DNA of 64,000 nt from Acidobacteriota bacterium (GCA_030650395.1 JAUSDY010000074.1:113926-177925), one strand, 5' to 3'; counted from the stretch's first letter, positions 38,224-48,006 are shown. Translations and numbers: made by a program. Notes: generated from the letters alone by a model not told the origin.

Positions 38224-39628
38224 CAAGACACCGATGCCCGTGCAGGGCGCGCAGGCGCGCGCCCATAACTTCCTCGAAGTGAACGACGGCTATTCGATCG
38301 CGCACGCCGCATTCGAGGCCGAGCGCTGCCTGCGCTGCCAGCATCCCGTGTGCGTCGACGGCTGTCCGGTCCACATTCCCATTCGCGACTTCATTCACGA
38401 GGTGGCGGCCGGCCACATGGCCGGCGCCGCGCGGATCCTGCGATCGGCGAACCCGCTCCCCGCGATCTGCGGACGCGTCTGCCCGCAGGAGTCGCAGTGC
38501 GAAGCCGAGTGCAGCATGGGCGGGCGTTTCGATCCGGTGGCCATCGGCCATCTCGAGCGTTACGTCGCCGACTGGGAGCGCACCCAGCCGCTGGCGATTG
38601 AGTCCGCAATCACAGAGACGCAGAAGATCGCGATCATCGGCGCCGGACCATCCGGACTCGTGTGCGCGGGCGAGCTGGCGCGGCTCGGCTATCCGGTGAC
38701 GATCTACGAGGCGCTGCACGCGCCCGGCGGCGTGCTCCGCTACGGTATCCCGGAGTTCCGGCTGCCCAAGGCGATCCTGGATTGGGAGATCGACATCCTC
38801 AAGGCCAAGGGAGTCGAGATCGTCTGTAACGTGATCATCGGCAAGACGCTCACGCTCGACGATCTCACCGGGAAGCTGGGCTACGCCGCGGTCTTCATCG
38901 GTACCGGCGCGGGGCTCCCGCAGTTCCTCGGTATTCCCGGGGAGAACCTGAACGGCGTGTATTCGGCCAATGAGTTCCTCACGCGCATCAACCTGATGCG
39001 GGCCTACGACTTTCCCAACACCGACACGCCCGTGCGAGTCGGCAAGCGCGTCGCCGTGATCGGCGCGGGCAACACCGCCATGGATGCCGTGCGGACCGCA
39101 CTCCGCATGGGCGCAGACGAGGCGATGATCGTCTACCGCCGCAGCGACGAAGAGATGAGCGCGCGCGTCGAGGAATACCACCACGCCATCGAGGAAGGCG
39201 TCACGTTCCATTGGCTCACCAGCCCGCTCGAAGTGATCGACGACGGCGGCGGATGGGCAGCGGGGCTGAGGTGCCAGCGGATGCAGCTCGGCGAGCCGGA
39301 CGCCTCCGGCCGGCGGCGGCCGGTCCCGATTCCGGACTCGGAGTTCGTGCTGCCCGTGGACAACGTCGTGCTCGCGATCGGCACCACCCCGAACCCGCTC
39401 CTCACGCGCACAACCTCTGGCCTTGCCACCACCGCGAAGGGGTGCCTGCTGGCGGACGACGCCACCGGCCTCACGTCGAAGACCATGGTCTTCGCGGGCG
39501 GCGACGCAGTCACGGGCGCCGCAACGGTGATCCTCGCGGCGGGCGCAGGCAAGCGAGCCGCGCATGCGATCGACGCGGCGCTGAGAGCGAACGGCCGGGA
39601 TTATTCCACGACTGAGGCCTCGTTCTGA
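38204..39628 (+). CDS. NfnB-like / glutamate synthase small-subunit-like NAD(P)-binding FeS flavoprotein
   Basis: ERCLRCQHPVCVDGCPVHIPI, ICGRVCPQESQCEAECS, IGAGPSGLVCAGELARLGYPVTIYEA; overlaps upstream gene by 20 bp. Confidence 0.9.
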   Translation: MPVRRTDKTPMPVQGAQARAHNFLEVNDGYSIAHAAFEAERCLRCQHPVCVDGCPVHIPIRDFIHEVAAGHMAGAARILRSANPLPAICGRVCPQESQCEAECSMGGRFDPVAIGHLERYVADWERTQPLAIESAITETQKIAIIGAGPSGLVCAGELARLGYPVTIYEALHAPGGVLRYGIPEFRLPKAILDWEIDILKAKGVEIVCNVIIGKTLTLDDLTGKLGYAAVFIGTGAGLPQFLGIPGENLNGVYSANEFLTRINLMRAYDFPNTDTPVRVGKRVAVIGAGNTAMDAVRTALRMGADEAMIVYRRSDEEMSARVEEYHHAIEEGVTFHWLTSPLEVIDDGGGWAAGLRCQRMQLGEPDASGRRRPVPIPDSEFVLPVDNVVLAIGTTPNPLLTRTTSGLATTAKGCLLADDATGLTSKTMVFAGGDAVTGAATVILAAGAGKRAAHAIDAALRANGRDYSTTEASF

Positions 39629-41781
39629 CGTGCGGCCAACGCGGCCAGATAACAGATCGCAATCACGATGAGCAGCGCGCGGAAGCCGGTGACGAGCGAC
39701 AGGTACTCACCCACACCACCGACCATCGCCCCGAGCAGGTTCGTGCCGTAGTCGCGCGCGACGGACGTGGACCGCTTGATCGCCGATCCGAACAGTAGTC
39801 CGGCGCACAGGATCGGGCTGAACATCAAGGCCGCATAGAACAGCGACTCGGCGGTCCGGCTGTCGAACGCGATGCGTCCAACTGGGATTAGAAAATTCAC
39901 CACCAGCAACGCCACCAGCGCCCCGCCGACGAGCCACGGCTTTGTGATCTCAACCCGCGACACCACGTAATTGGCGGCCAGCGCCATCGTCAGCACCGAG
40001 GCGATGGCGAGCGACGCGACGACCCACGTTGATCCCCACAGTAGCGCGAACTGCGTGATCGATCGCGTCTCGAGCAGCATGAATCCCGCGCCCAGGAGAA
40101 AGAACTGCCAGGCCGGGGAATTCAGGGCCTGCCCTGCCCGCCCTGAGCGAGGCGACGAAGACGCGTCCTCGTCGCCGAGTCGAAGGGAGCGAGGCGGCGG
40201 CGACGTGTCGTCGCCGCCGAGTCGAAGGGCCACAGCAACCGAGACGACCGACACGAATAGAACCAGCGCGAGCGCCGCGAGATAGTGGTTCGGAATGTGA
40301 CGATCGCGCAAATAGAGAAACGGCCAGTCATCGGTCGCCGGTTCGATCGACGGGTCACGCTTGTGCCAGCGCGCAGGAGCAGGCTCGTGCGATTGGCCGA
40401 ACGCCGTGACGCGCTCGGGCACGACAGGGTCGCCGCCGAGCGTCGCCAGACGCGGCCCGGCCATCAGCACTCCGAGAAAGGCGCGCGCCTCATGCACGTG
40501 CACGCGTGGTTCCTGGCCAAACGCAGCCGCAGCCGTATTGGCGAGGCGATCGACCAGCCATGGCTCGCGGAAATAGTTGTAGACCACGAGCAGGCCGTCC
40601 GGCTTCAGCCGATCGCGCACCGCGCGGAATGATTCCTCGGTGAACATGTAGCTTTCGAGCCGCACGCCGGAAAAACTCGACTGCATAGTGAGCGAATCGA
40701 TCAGCGCGAACACCACCAGGTCGTACTTCTTCTCCGTCGTCCGCAAGAAATGCCGCGCATCGTCGTTGATCATCGTGACGCGCGGATCCAAATAAGGCTT
40801 ATCGGGATGAAGCTGGCGTCCCAGCCGCTGGATCGCCGGATCGATCTCCACCGCATCGACATGGCGCACGCCGTGCGCAAGCGCCGCGGCCACGTCGGTG
40901 CCCGATCCCGCTCCCAGAATCAGCACATCCTGAAACGGTCCGCCGCCTGCCCTGAGCGAAGTCGAGTCCGCTTGCGGACTCGGCTGAGTCGAAGGGAAGG
41001 TCGAGTACGGCCACTCGTAGAAGTACTCCTTGTGCGCGAGCGGCGCCATCGACTGGTGAAAGATGTTGTTGACGTCAACGACCGTGTCGTTGCCTTCCTG
41101 GCGCACGTCGATCCGGTAGTACGGCGACCACAACGTTCCGCGCGCCATCACGTGGATCATCCCGAGCGACACCGCAAGCAGCACGACATTCGCGACGAAA
41201 TGGCTTGGCCGGGACTGAAGTCCCGGCCCTACGGCCGAAGGCGCCAGCAGCGGAATGGCCGTGGCACAGGCGAGAGCGAACCACACCACCGGCGGCCACT
41301 CCATCCACGACATCAGCGCGAATGCCGCGACGCCCGCGAGGCTGCCGGCCAGGTTGATCGTGTAAGCCCGTAACGGTGGCAGCGCGGCCATCTCGCGCGC
41401 CATCCGCTGCGCGAGCGCCGCAAAGAGCGCCGCCACGATCACGAACACGATCGGCAGCAACATGGTGCTTTCGACCGTGACTTTCGGGTCGACGGATCCG
41501 CTCGTGAAGTAGATGCTGCCCGATTCCGGAACTGCGATCTCGAGCCTGACGAAGTACACCGCCGCGACGACGGCGGTCAGCACCAGCGGGAACCAGGCGA
41601 AGAGCGAGCGGCGTACCGGCGCCAGCAGGCAGCCGATGCCAATCCCGAGAAAGCTCGCCAGCAGGATGAAATTCGAGAAGTACGCGAGCAGCCGGACGTA
41701 CGCCGGCATCCAGCGGATCAGGGCGACTTCGAGGAAGAGAACGAGGAACGATGCGAGAAAGGTGCGGACGCCTGGTGTCAT
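39601..41781 (-). CDS. Spermidine-synthase-like multi-TM protein (SpeE-type methyltransferase-fold core)
   Basis: DVLILGAGSGTDVAAALAHGVRHVDAVEIDPAIQRLGRQLHPDKPYLDPRVTMINDDARHFL plus TM segments; paralog of 52951-55203. Confidence 0.78.
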   Translation of the reverse strand: MTPGVRTFLASFLVLFLEVALIRWMPAYVRLLAYFSNFILLASFLGIGIGCLLAPVRRSLFAWFPLVLTAVVAAVYFVRLEIAVPESGSIYFTSGSVDPKVTVESTMLLPIVFVIVAALFAALAQRMAREMAALPPLRAYTINLAGSLAGVAAFALMSWMEWPPVVWFALACATAIPLLAPSAVGPGLQSRPSHFVANVVLLAVSLGMIHVMARGTLWSPYYRIDVRQEGNDTVVDVNNIFHQSMAPLAHKEYFYEWPYSTFPSTQPSPQADSTSLRAGGGPFQDVLILGAGSGTDVAAALAHGVRHVDAVEIDPAIQRLGRQLHPDKPYLDPRVTMINDDARHFLRTTEKKYDLVVFALIDSLTMQSSFSGVRLESYMFTEESFRAVRDRLKPDGLLVVYNYFREPWLVDRLANTAAAAFGQEPRVHVHEARAFLGVLMAGPRLATLGGDPVVPERVTAFGQSHEPAPARWHKRDPSIEPATDDWPFLYLRDRHIPNHYLAALALVLFVSVVSVAVALRLGGDDTSPPPRSLRLGDEDASSSPRSGRAGQALNSPAWQFFLLGAGFMLLETRSITQFALLWGSTWVVASLAIASVLTMALAANYVVSRVEITKPWLVGGALVALLVVNFLIPVGRIAFDSRTAESLFYAALMFSPILCAGLLFGSAIKRSTSVARDYGTNLLGAMVGGVGEYLSLVTGFRALLIVIAICYLAALAARQNEASVVE
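40141..40229. repeat. Intragenic palindromic elements (family B), two adjacent units
   Basis: (CCCT)GAGCGAGGCGACGA-...-TCGTCGCCGAGTCGAAGGG followed by AGCGAGGCGGCGGCGACG-TGT-CGTCGCCGCCGAGTCGAAGGG. Confidence 0.75.
40950..40996. repeat. Intragenic palindromic element (family B)
   Basis: CCCTGAGCGAAGTCGAGTCCGCTTGCGGACTCGGCTGAGTCGAAGGG. Confidence 0.75.
41207..41228. repeat. Intragenic perfect palindrome (family D)
   Basis: GGCCGGGACT-GA-AGTCCCGGCC. Confidence 0.6.
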
Positions 41782-42500
41782 TCGCGCCCGTAGCTCACGC
41801 CGAGCTTCTTGAGCGCTTCATCCGGGCAGCCGCGCCACTGCGCCACCGAGCGGTTGCCCAGGTACCGCAGGTCATCAATCCCCATCCGCGTGGTCCAGAA
41901 TCCGCTGGCGGTGAGGTCGCGGAAGCTGCTGAAGAACGCGACACCATGCGCCAAACCTCCAGGCACCTGCCCTGAGCCTGTCGCCCCTCGACTGGGCTCG
42001 GGGCGACCCTGAGGCTCTCGAAGGGTCGAAGGGCGTGACGGCCACGCGATGTCGTCGAGCACCGTCGTCCGCTCGGCCGGCACGCAGTTGAGGAAGGTCT
42101 TGTCGAACCGCTTCTGGCATTCGACATCCAGCCAGGCCAGCCCGCCGCGCATCGCGACCTGGCGCGCCGGCTGGTCGATCATCATGAAGTCCATGAACTC
42201 GGGCACGCCCGCATCGGTGGCGCTGCCCGATCGTTCGTCTTTCGGAATGACGATGTCGGCGAGAACGTTGACCAGGCGGAACTCCGAGGCCGTGAAGAAC
42301 TTCGGCACGAAGGGATTGGCGGTTGCGGCCGCGCGCGCGGTCTGCGCCGCCGTCGCGGCCTGCATCGCCTCGGCGTCGGTCCAGGCAAAGCCCGCCGCCG
42401 GCGCCGCGAGCAACAGCTTCAGGACGTCGCGGCGACTTGTCCGCCGACTTGTCCACCGTAGCCTTGGCGAAGGTGGAAGCTTCAGCGAAGGCGGATTCAT
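41778..42500 (-). CDS. Gluconate 2-dehydrogenase subunit 3 family protein, Tat-type signal
   Basis: TSRRDVLKLLLAAPAAGFAW leader; FFTASEFRLVNVLADIVIPKDERSGSATDAGVPEFMDFMMID; ATGA overlaps on both sides. Confidence 0.78.
   Translation of the reverse strand: MNPPSLKLPPSPRLRWTSRRTSRRDVLKLLLAAPAAGFAWTDAEAMQAATAAQTARAAATANPFVPKFFTASEFRLVNVLADIVIPKDERSGSATDAGVPEFMDFMMIDQPARQVAMRGGLAWLDVECQKRFDKTFLNCVPAERTTVLDDIAWPSRPSTLREPQGRPEPSRGATGSGQVPGGLAHGVAFFSSFRDLTASGFWTTRMGIDDLRYLGNRSVAQWRGCPDEALKKLGVSYGRE
41970..42031. repeat. Intragenic palindromic element (family B variant)
   Basis: CCCTGAGCCT-GTCGCCCC...GGGGCGAC-CCTGAGGCTCTCGAAGGGTCGAAGGG. Confidence 0.6.
42435..42495. repeat. Nested intragenic palindromic elements (family C)
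   Basis: Reverse strand TCCGCCTTCGCTGAAGCTTC[CACCTTCGCCAAGGCTACGGTGGACAAGTC]GGCGGACAAGT. Confidence 0.6.
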
Positions 42501-44218
42501 ATGCTGCCCGCCTTTCGCTGATCGGCGATGTATTCGCTCGTGCGCATCGCCAGCGCCAGGATGGTCCACGTGACGTTCTTGTCCGGGTTGGTCACAAACG
42601 GCCCGCCGTCGGTCACGAACAGGTTCTTGCAGTCGTGCGCCTGGCAGTTGCTGTTCAGCACTGCCTTCTTCGGATCGTGGCCCATGCGGACGCAGCCCAC
42701 TTCGTGGATGATGCGGCCGCCTGGCTCAATGCCGTAGTCCTGCTGCGCCGTCGGCATCGGTGACAGCGGCGTGCCGCCCATCTCGTGAATGATGGAGCGG
42801 AAGGTCTCCTGCATGTGCTTGACCTGTTTGAGCTCGTAGTCACTCCAATTCCAGTGGAACCGCAGTACGGGGATGCCCCAGCGGTCCACCACCGTCGGGT
42901 CAATCTCGCAGAAGGAGTTCTCGTTCGGGATCATTTCGCCGCGGCCGGCAAAGCCCACGGTGGCGCCGTAGAAGCGGCGGTAGTCGTCTTTCAACTGCTT
43001 CCCGTAACCGCCGCCCGAAATCAGCCCACCGCCCACCTCGGTGCCATTGAAGCGATGGACGCCGCTCAGCGTGCCGAAGCCGGGCATGCGCCGCCCGCCG
43101 CCGAGCTCGATGTGGTAGCCGCGGGGAAAATCGAGTTTCTTGTTGTCGCCCCACCACGGCATGAAGAGATGCGAGCCGCTGGCGCCGTCTTCGTTGTGCG
43201 GCACGCTGTTCATCATCTTCGGGATGAAGCCGCTGACGCTGGTGCCGGTGGTGTCGGTGAGGTATTTGCCCACCACGCCGCTCGAGTTGCCGAGACCCTG
43301 CGGAAAGCGCGGCGACTTCGAGTTGAGCAACAGCCGCGCGGTTTCGCACGCGCTTGCCGCCATCACGACAATCCGGGCGCGCGCGTGGTTCTCGCGGCCG
43401 GTGGTCTTATCGATGTAGCTCACCCCCGTCGCCAGCCCGTCGTCGCCGACCGTGACCTCGCGCGCCATCGCATTGGCGACGATCGTGAGACGGTTGGTGG
43501 CAAGCGCCGGCGGCAGCAGCACCGAGGGCGACGAGAAGTTGGCGTGGGCCGCGCACCCCCGCCCGCACTGGCCGCAGTAATGGCACGCCGGGCGGCCGTT
43601 CAAAGGCTGCGTGAGAATCGAAAGCCGAATCGGAATGCACCGAATATTCAGCTTCTCCGAGGCCTGCTTGATGAGCAGCTCATAACATCGTGGCCGCGGC
43701 GGCGGTTGGAAGATGCCGTCCGGATCGTTCGGCAGCCCTTCCTTCGACCCGAACAGGCCGATGAACGTGTCGATGCGATCGTAGTACGGCTTCAGGTCGT
43801 CGTAGCTGATCGGCCAGTCGTCGCCGAGGCCGTCGAGGCTCTTGCGGCGGAAGTCGTCGGGGCCAAACCTCAGCGAGATGCGGCCCCAGTGATTCGTCCG
43901 TCCACCCAGCATGCGGGTGCGAAACCAGTCAAATCGATCGCCCGGGGCGGAAGTGTAGGGCTCGCCCTCGAGCGTCCAACCACCCCAGCCCGCGTCGAAC
44001 TCGCCGAACTGACGCTCCGGAATCGGCAAGCCCCGCCTGGGGGACTGATAGGGCCACGCCATCATCTTCGAATCGCGACGCGTGTCGAACATCGGCCCCG
44101 CTTCGAGCATCAGGACGTTCGCGCCCGCCTCGGTCAGGACCTTGGCGGCCATGCCGCCGCCGGCCCCGGAGCCGATAATTACCACGTCGTGGATGGTCCG
44201 GTTGCGTATGATCTGCAA
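42497..44218 (-). CDS. GMC family oxidoreductase (glucose-methanol-choline)
   Basis: VVIIGSGAGGGMAAKVLTEAGANVLMLEAGP...GGRTNHWGRISLRFGP...DCKNLFVTDGGPFVTNPDKNVTWTILALAMRTSEYI. TTG start at 44218 preferred; the longer ORF reads into a heptamer repeat. Confidence 0.88.
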   Translation of the reverse strand: MQIIRNRTIHDVVIIGSGAGGGMAAKVLTEAGANVLMLEAGPMFDTRRDSKMMAWPYQSPRRGLPIPERQFGEFDAGWGGWTLEGEPYTSAPGDRFDWFRTRMLGGRTNHWGRISLRFGPDDFRRKSLDGLGDDWPISYDDLKPYYDRIDTFIGLFGSKEGLPNDPDGIFQPPPRPRCYELLIKQASEKLNIRCIPIRLSILTQPLNGRPACHYCGQCGRGCAAHANFSSPSVLLPPALATNRLTIVANAMAREVTVGDDGLATGVSYIDKTTGRENHARARIVVMAASACETARLLLNSKSPRFPQGLGNSSGVVGKYLTDTTGTSVSGFIPKMMNSVPHNEDGASGSHLFMPWWGDNKKLDFPRGYHIELGGGRRMPGFGTLSGVHRFNGTEVGGGLISGGGYGKQLKDDYRRFYGATVGFAGRGEMIPNENSFCEIDPTVVDRWGIPVLRFHWNWSDYELKQVKHMQETFRSIIHEMGGTPLSPMPTAQQDYGIEPGGRIIHEVGCVRMGHDPKKAVLNSNCQAHDCKNLFVTDGGPFVTNPDKNVTWTILALAMRTSEYIADQRKAGSI

Positions 44219-44253
44219 GCGGCGATTGTAGTAGCATCCGGGCCATCGGGCCA

Positions 44254-44288
44254 AGGCGGAAGGCAGAAGGCAAAAGGCAAAAGGCAAA
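44254..44288. repeat. Heptanucleotide tandem repeat (AGGCAAA)n
   Basis: AGGCGGA AGGCAGA AGGCAAA AGGCAAA AGGCAAA. Confidence 0.85.
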
Positions 44289-44301
44289 AAGGACGGAGAC
44301 G

Positions 44302-45816
<1,515 letters not shown>

Positions 45817-45819
45817 AAA

Positions 45820-45905
45820 GGAAGCCACGAAGACCACGAAGAACGCGAAGGATTTAGATCACATTCTTCGTGGTTTTCTTCGTGAACTTCGTGGTTTCTT
45901 TTCTC
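45820..45905. repeat. Imperfect inverted repeat of CCACGAAG units, possible terminator
   Basis: AAGGAAGCCACGAAGACCACGAAGAA...TTCTTCGTGGTTTTCTTCGTGAACTTCGTGGTTTCTTTT directly after stop at 45816. Confidence 0.7.
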
Positions 45906-45930
45906 AGAGGCACAAGAGGCGACGGATATA

Positions 45931-46275
45931 ATGGGGGGGGGAGGGATCAAGGTGAACCGGGCCGATACCACCGAGCGAGTCCCAGTCCATACCGACGCCG
46001 ACGGTGTCATCCGCGTAGGCGGCACTCGTGTCAGCCTGGACACGCTGGTCGCCGCTTTTGACGTTGGCGCGACAGCGGAAAAAATTGTCCAGCAGTATCC
46101 GTCGGTTGCCTTGGCCGATGCCTACTCGGTGATTGCTTACTACCTGCGTCACCAGTCCGAGATCCGGGCGTACATCACGCGACGCCAGCAGCAAGCCGCG
46201 GGGGTCCGCGAGGAGAACGAGCGGCGCTTCGATCCCTCCGGCGTACGCGACCGCCTCATGGCCCGCCGTCGATAA
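45931..46275 (+). CDS. DUF433 domain protein (antitoxin-like)
   Basis: VIRVGGTRVSLDTLVAAFDVGATAEKIVQQYPSVALADAYSVIAYYLRH. Confidence 0.8.
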   Translation: MGGGGIKVNRADTTERVPVHTDADGVIRVGGTRVSLDTLVAAFDVGATAEKIVQQYPSVALADAYSVIAYYLRHQSEIRAYITRRQQQAAGVREENERRFDPSGVRDRLMARRR

Positions 46276-46287
46276 CCGCGAGTGCGT

Positions 46288-46520
46288 TGTGCTGCGACTG
46301 GCGGCGGACGAAAACTTCACCAACGACATCGGCGGCGGAGTGATCCGGGAGGGCTGCCGCGACGCCTCTCGGCGTTCCGTTGTCGAAGAGGATCCGCATC
46401 AGCGCCCGGATTCCGGCGTTCTCGGACGACCATCCGATCTTCCGTCTCGTCGGCGCGGGGCGCGGTGGCGGACAGGCGCCCGGCGCACGCGACAAGCACG
46501 CGATTCTCGACACGTGACCC
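46288..46520 (+). pseudogene. Degenerate DUF5615 (PIN-like toxin) remnant
   Basis: LRLAADENFTNDI start motif directly after the DUF433 gene, then loss of recognisable family sequence in all frames. Confidence 0.45.
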
Positions 46521-46528
46521 GGCGCAGC

Positions 46529-47986
46529 TCACGGAATCTCTTTCGTGAGCGCCAACGCCTTCCGGATCGTCGCGAGGTGTGCCGACAAGCCCTCACGTCC
46601 GTCCACTGCGTCGCGATCGAAATCGGCGAGTAGGGCCTCCAGCCGCTCGCGGCCCCGGGCCGTGCGAGCGGCCTGGCGCGGCGTCTTGTTTCCCAGCGCC
46701 GGGACACGAGTGTCGAGCCACGCTTCCCAGTGCTTGCGATTCATCTCCGCTTGAATCGCCTCGAGTTCGGGGGATGACTCTGGCGTTGCCTCATCGATCG
46801 GCTCTCCCGCCGCGCGCCGGCGAGCGCGTTCCTCGATCGCGTCCGACGGATCGACCACCTTGGTATCAATGAGCACGGCGGTCCGGCCCAGGCGTTTGGC
46901 GATCTCGCGCTTCAGCCGATCAGCGCGACGGGCCGAGTTCACGTCGGCCACCAAGCTGCCCGCCATGAGCCGGATGTTTCCCAGGACGGTATTGGTCCAA
47001 TCCTTGTGCTGCCGGTTTCCGGCCTTGACCCAGCTCAGCGTGGCGCTCGACACCGCACCGGACGCGTCGCGAACGACCTCGTCACTATGGTCTTCGTCGT
47101 GCACCATCGCGAGCGAAGCCAGCTTCTCGAACGCAGCACCGACCGGCGTCTTCAGCCCGTAGGTCAACGTCGTCAACGCGACCGGATCGCCGTCGGTGTT
47201 GCACAACTGCGGCGGCGTCGGATCGAGCAATTCGGCGGCAATGTCGAAATACAGCTCGCGGATCTCGATGTCGAAGTCAGCGAGATCGTGCCGGGTCAAC
47301 AACCGCCTTCGGAACACGCGCTCGCGCCAGTCGATGATGCGCGTGTGCCAGCGCGGCGGCACAACGAAGGGCGCCGCACCAAACATGAGGCTGACGCCGT
47401 CCATGGTCACGACCCGCGTGAAGATCAGATCGGCCAGTCGCAAGTTTCGCGATGCGCCCTGCTCGAGAACGTGGAACCGCCGCCCGGTCAGCACGTCCTT
47501 GAGGTCGAGGCTCCGGCCCGGAATCACCCGCTCGACCGCGAAGACGCTCATCGGACTCCGGCACGCAGTTTCGATGTAGGCGCGGTCAAGGTCCGGCACC
47601 TCGGCATCGGTCGTCGCCAGCCAGGCAAGGCCGATCGGCTCGGTAGGCCAGGTGGCGTCGGCCTCGTCAGCCTCCTGGTCTGGCACGAAGCCCAACACGA
47701 GCCACGGCACGAACATCGGATCGAACTCGGGCGTCGTCACCATGTCTTCGGGAACGTCGTCGTAGATCCAGAAGTCTTCCCACGCATGAACGATGAACGG
47801 CTCGCCCCATGTGGCGTCGATGACCCGGAGAAGTCCGTCCACGACGCGCCCTTCGGCGGTCCGAAGCCGCAGGCGCGCGGCGTCCTCCGCACTCCTCGCC
47901 GGCAGGCAGCAATGTTTGAACTTGCGACCACTGCCGCACGGGCAAGGATCGTTGCGACCGGCAGCTTGGTAACTGTTAACTGGCAA
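46529..47986 (-). CDS. SEC-C motif-containing protein
   Basis: GRNDPCPCGSGRKFKHCC SEC-C zinc motif at N-terminus; C-terminal PALGNKTPRQAARTARGRERLEALLADFD. Confidence 0.75.
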   Translation of the reverse strand: MPVNSYQAAGRNDPCPCGSGRKFKHCCLPARSAEDAARLRLRTAEGRVVDGLLRVIDATWGEPFIVHAWEDFWIYDDVPEDMVTTPEFDPMFVPWLVLGFVPDQEADEADATWPTEPIGLAWLATTDAEVPDLDRAYIETACRSPMSVFAVERVIPGRSLDLKDVLTGRRFHVLEQGASRNLRLADLIFTRVVTMDGVSLMFGAAPFVVPPRWHTRIIDWRERVFRRRLLTRHDLADFDIEIRELYFDIAAELLDPTPPQLCNTDGDPVALTTLTYGLKTPVGAAFEKLASLAMVHDEDHSDEVVRDASGAVSSATLSWVKAGNRQHKDWTNTVLGNIRLMAGSLVADVNSARRADRLKREIAKRLGRTAVLIDTKVVDPSDAIEERARRRAAGEPIDEATPESSPELEAIQAEMNRKHWEAWLDTRVPALGNKTPRQAARTARGRERLEALLADFDRDAVDGREGLSAHLATIRKALALTKEIP

Positions 47987-48006
47987 CTGTTAACTGTTAA
48001 CTGTTA
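47969..48006. repeat. Heptamer tandem repeat (AACTGTT)n
   Basis: GTAACTGTTAACTGGCAACTGTTAACTGTTAACTGTTA. Confidence 0.8.

Noticed and set aside
44219-44287. N-terminal extension MPFAFCLLPSALARWPGCYYN of the GMC oxidoreductase
   Set aside because: Encoded by the heptamer repeat; TTG at 44218 next to the Rossmann motif is a better start.
45931-45950. G9 tract after an ATG as a phase-variation switch for the DUF433 gene
   Set aside because: A GTG at 45952 downstream is a better start and the G-rich run may simply serve as Shine-Dalgarno; no evidence of length variation.
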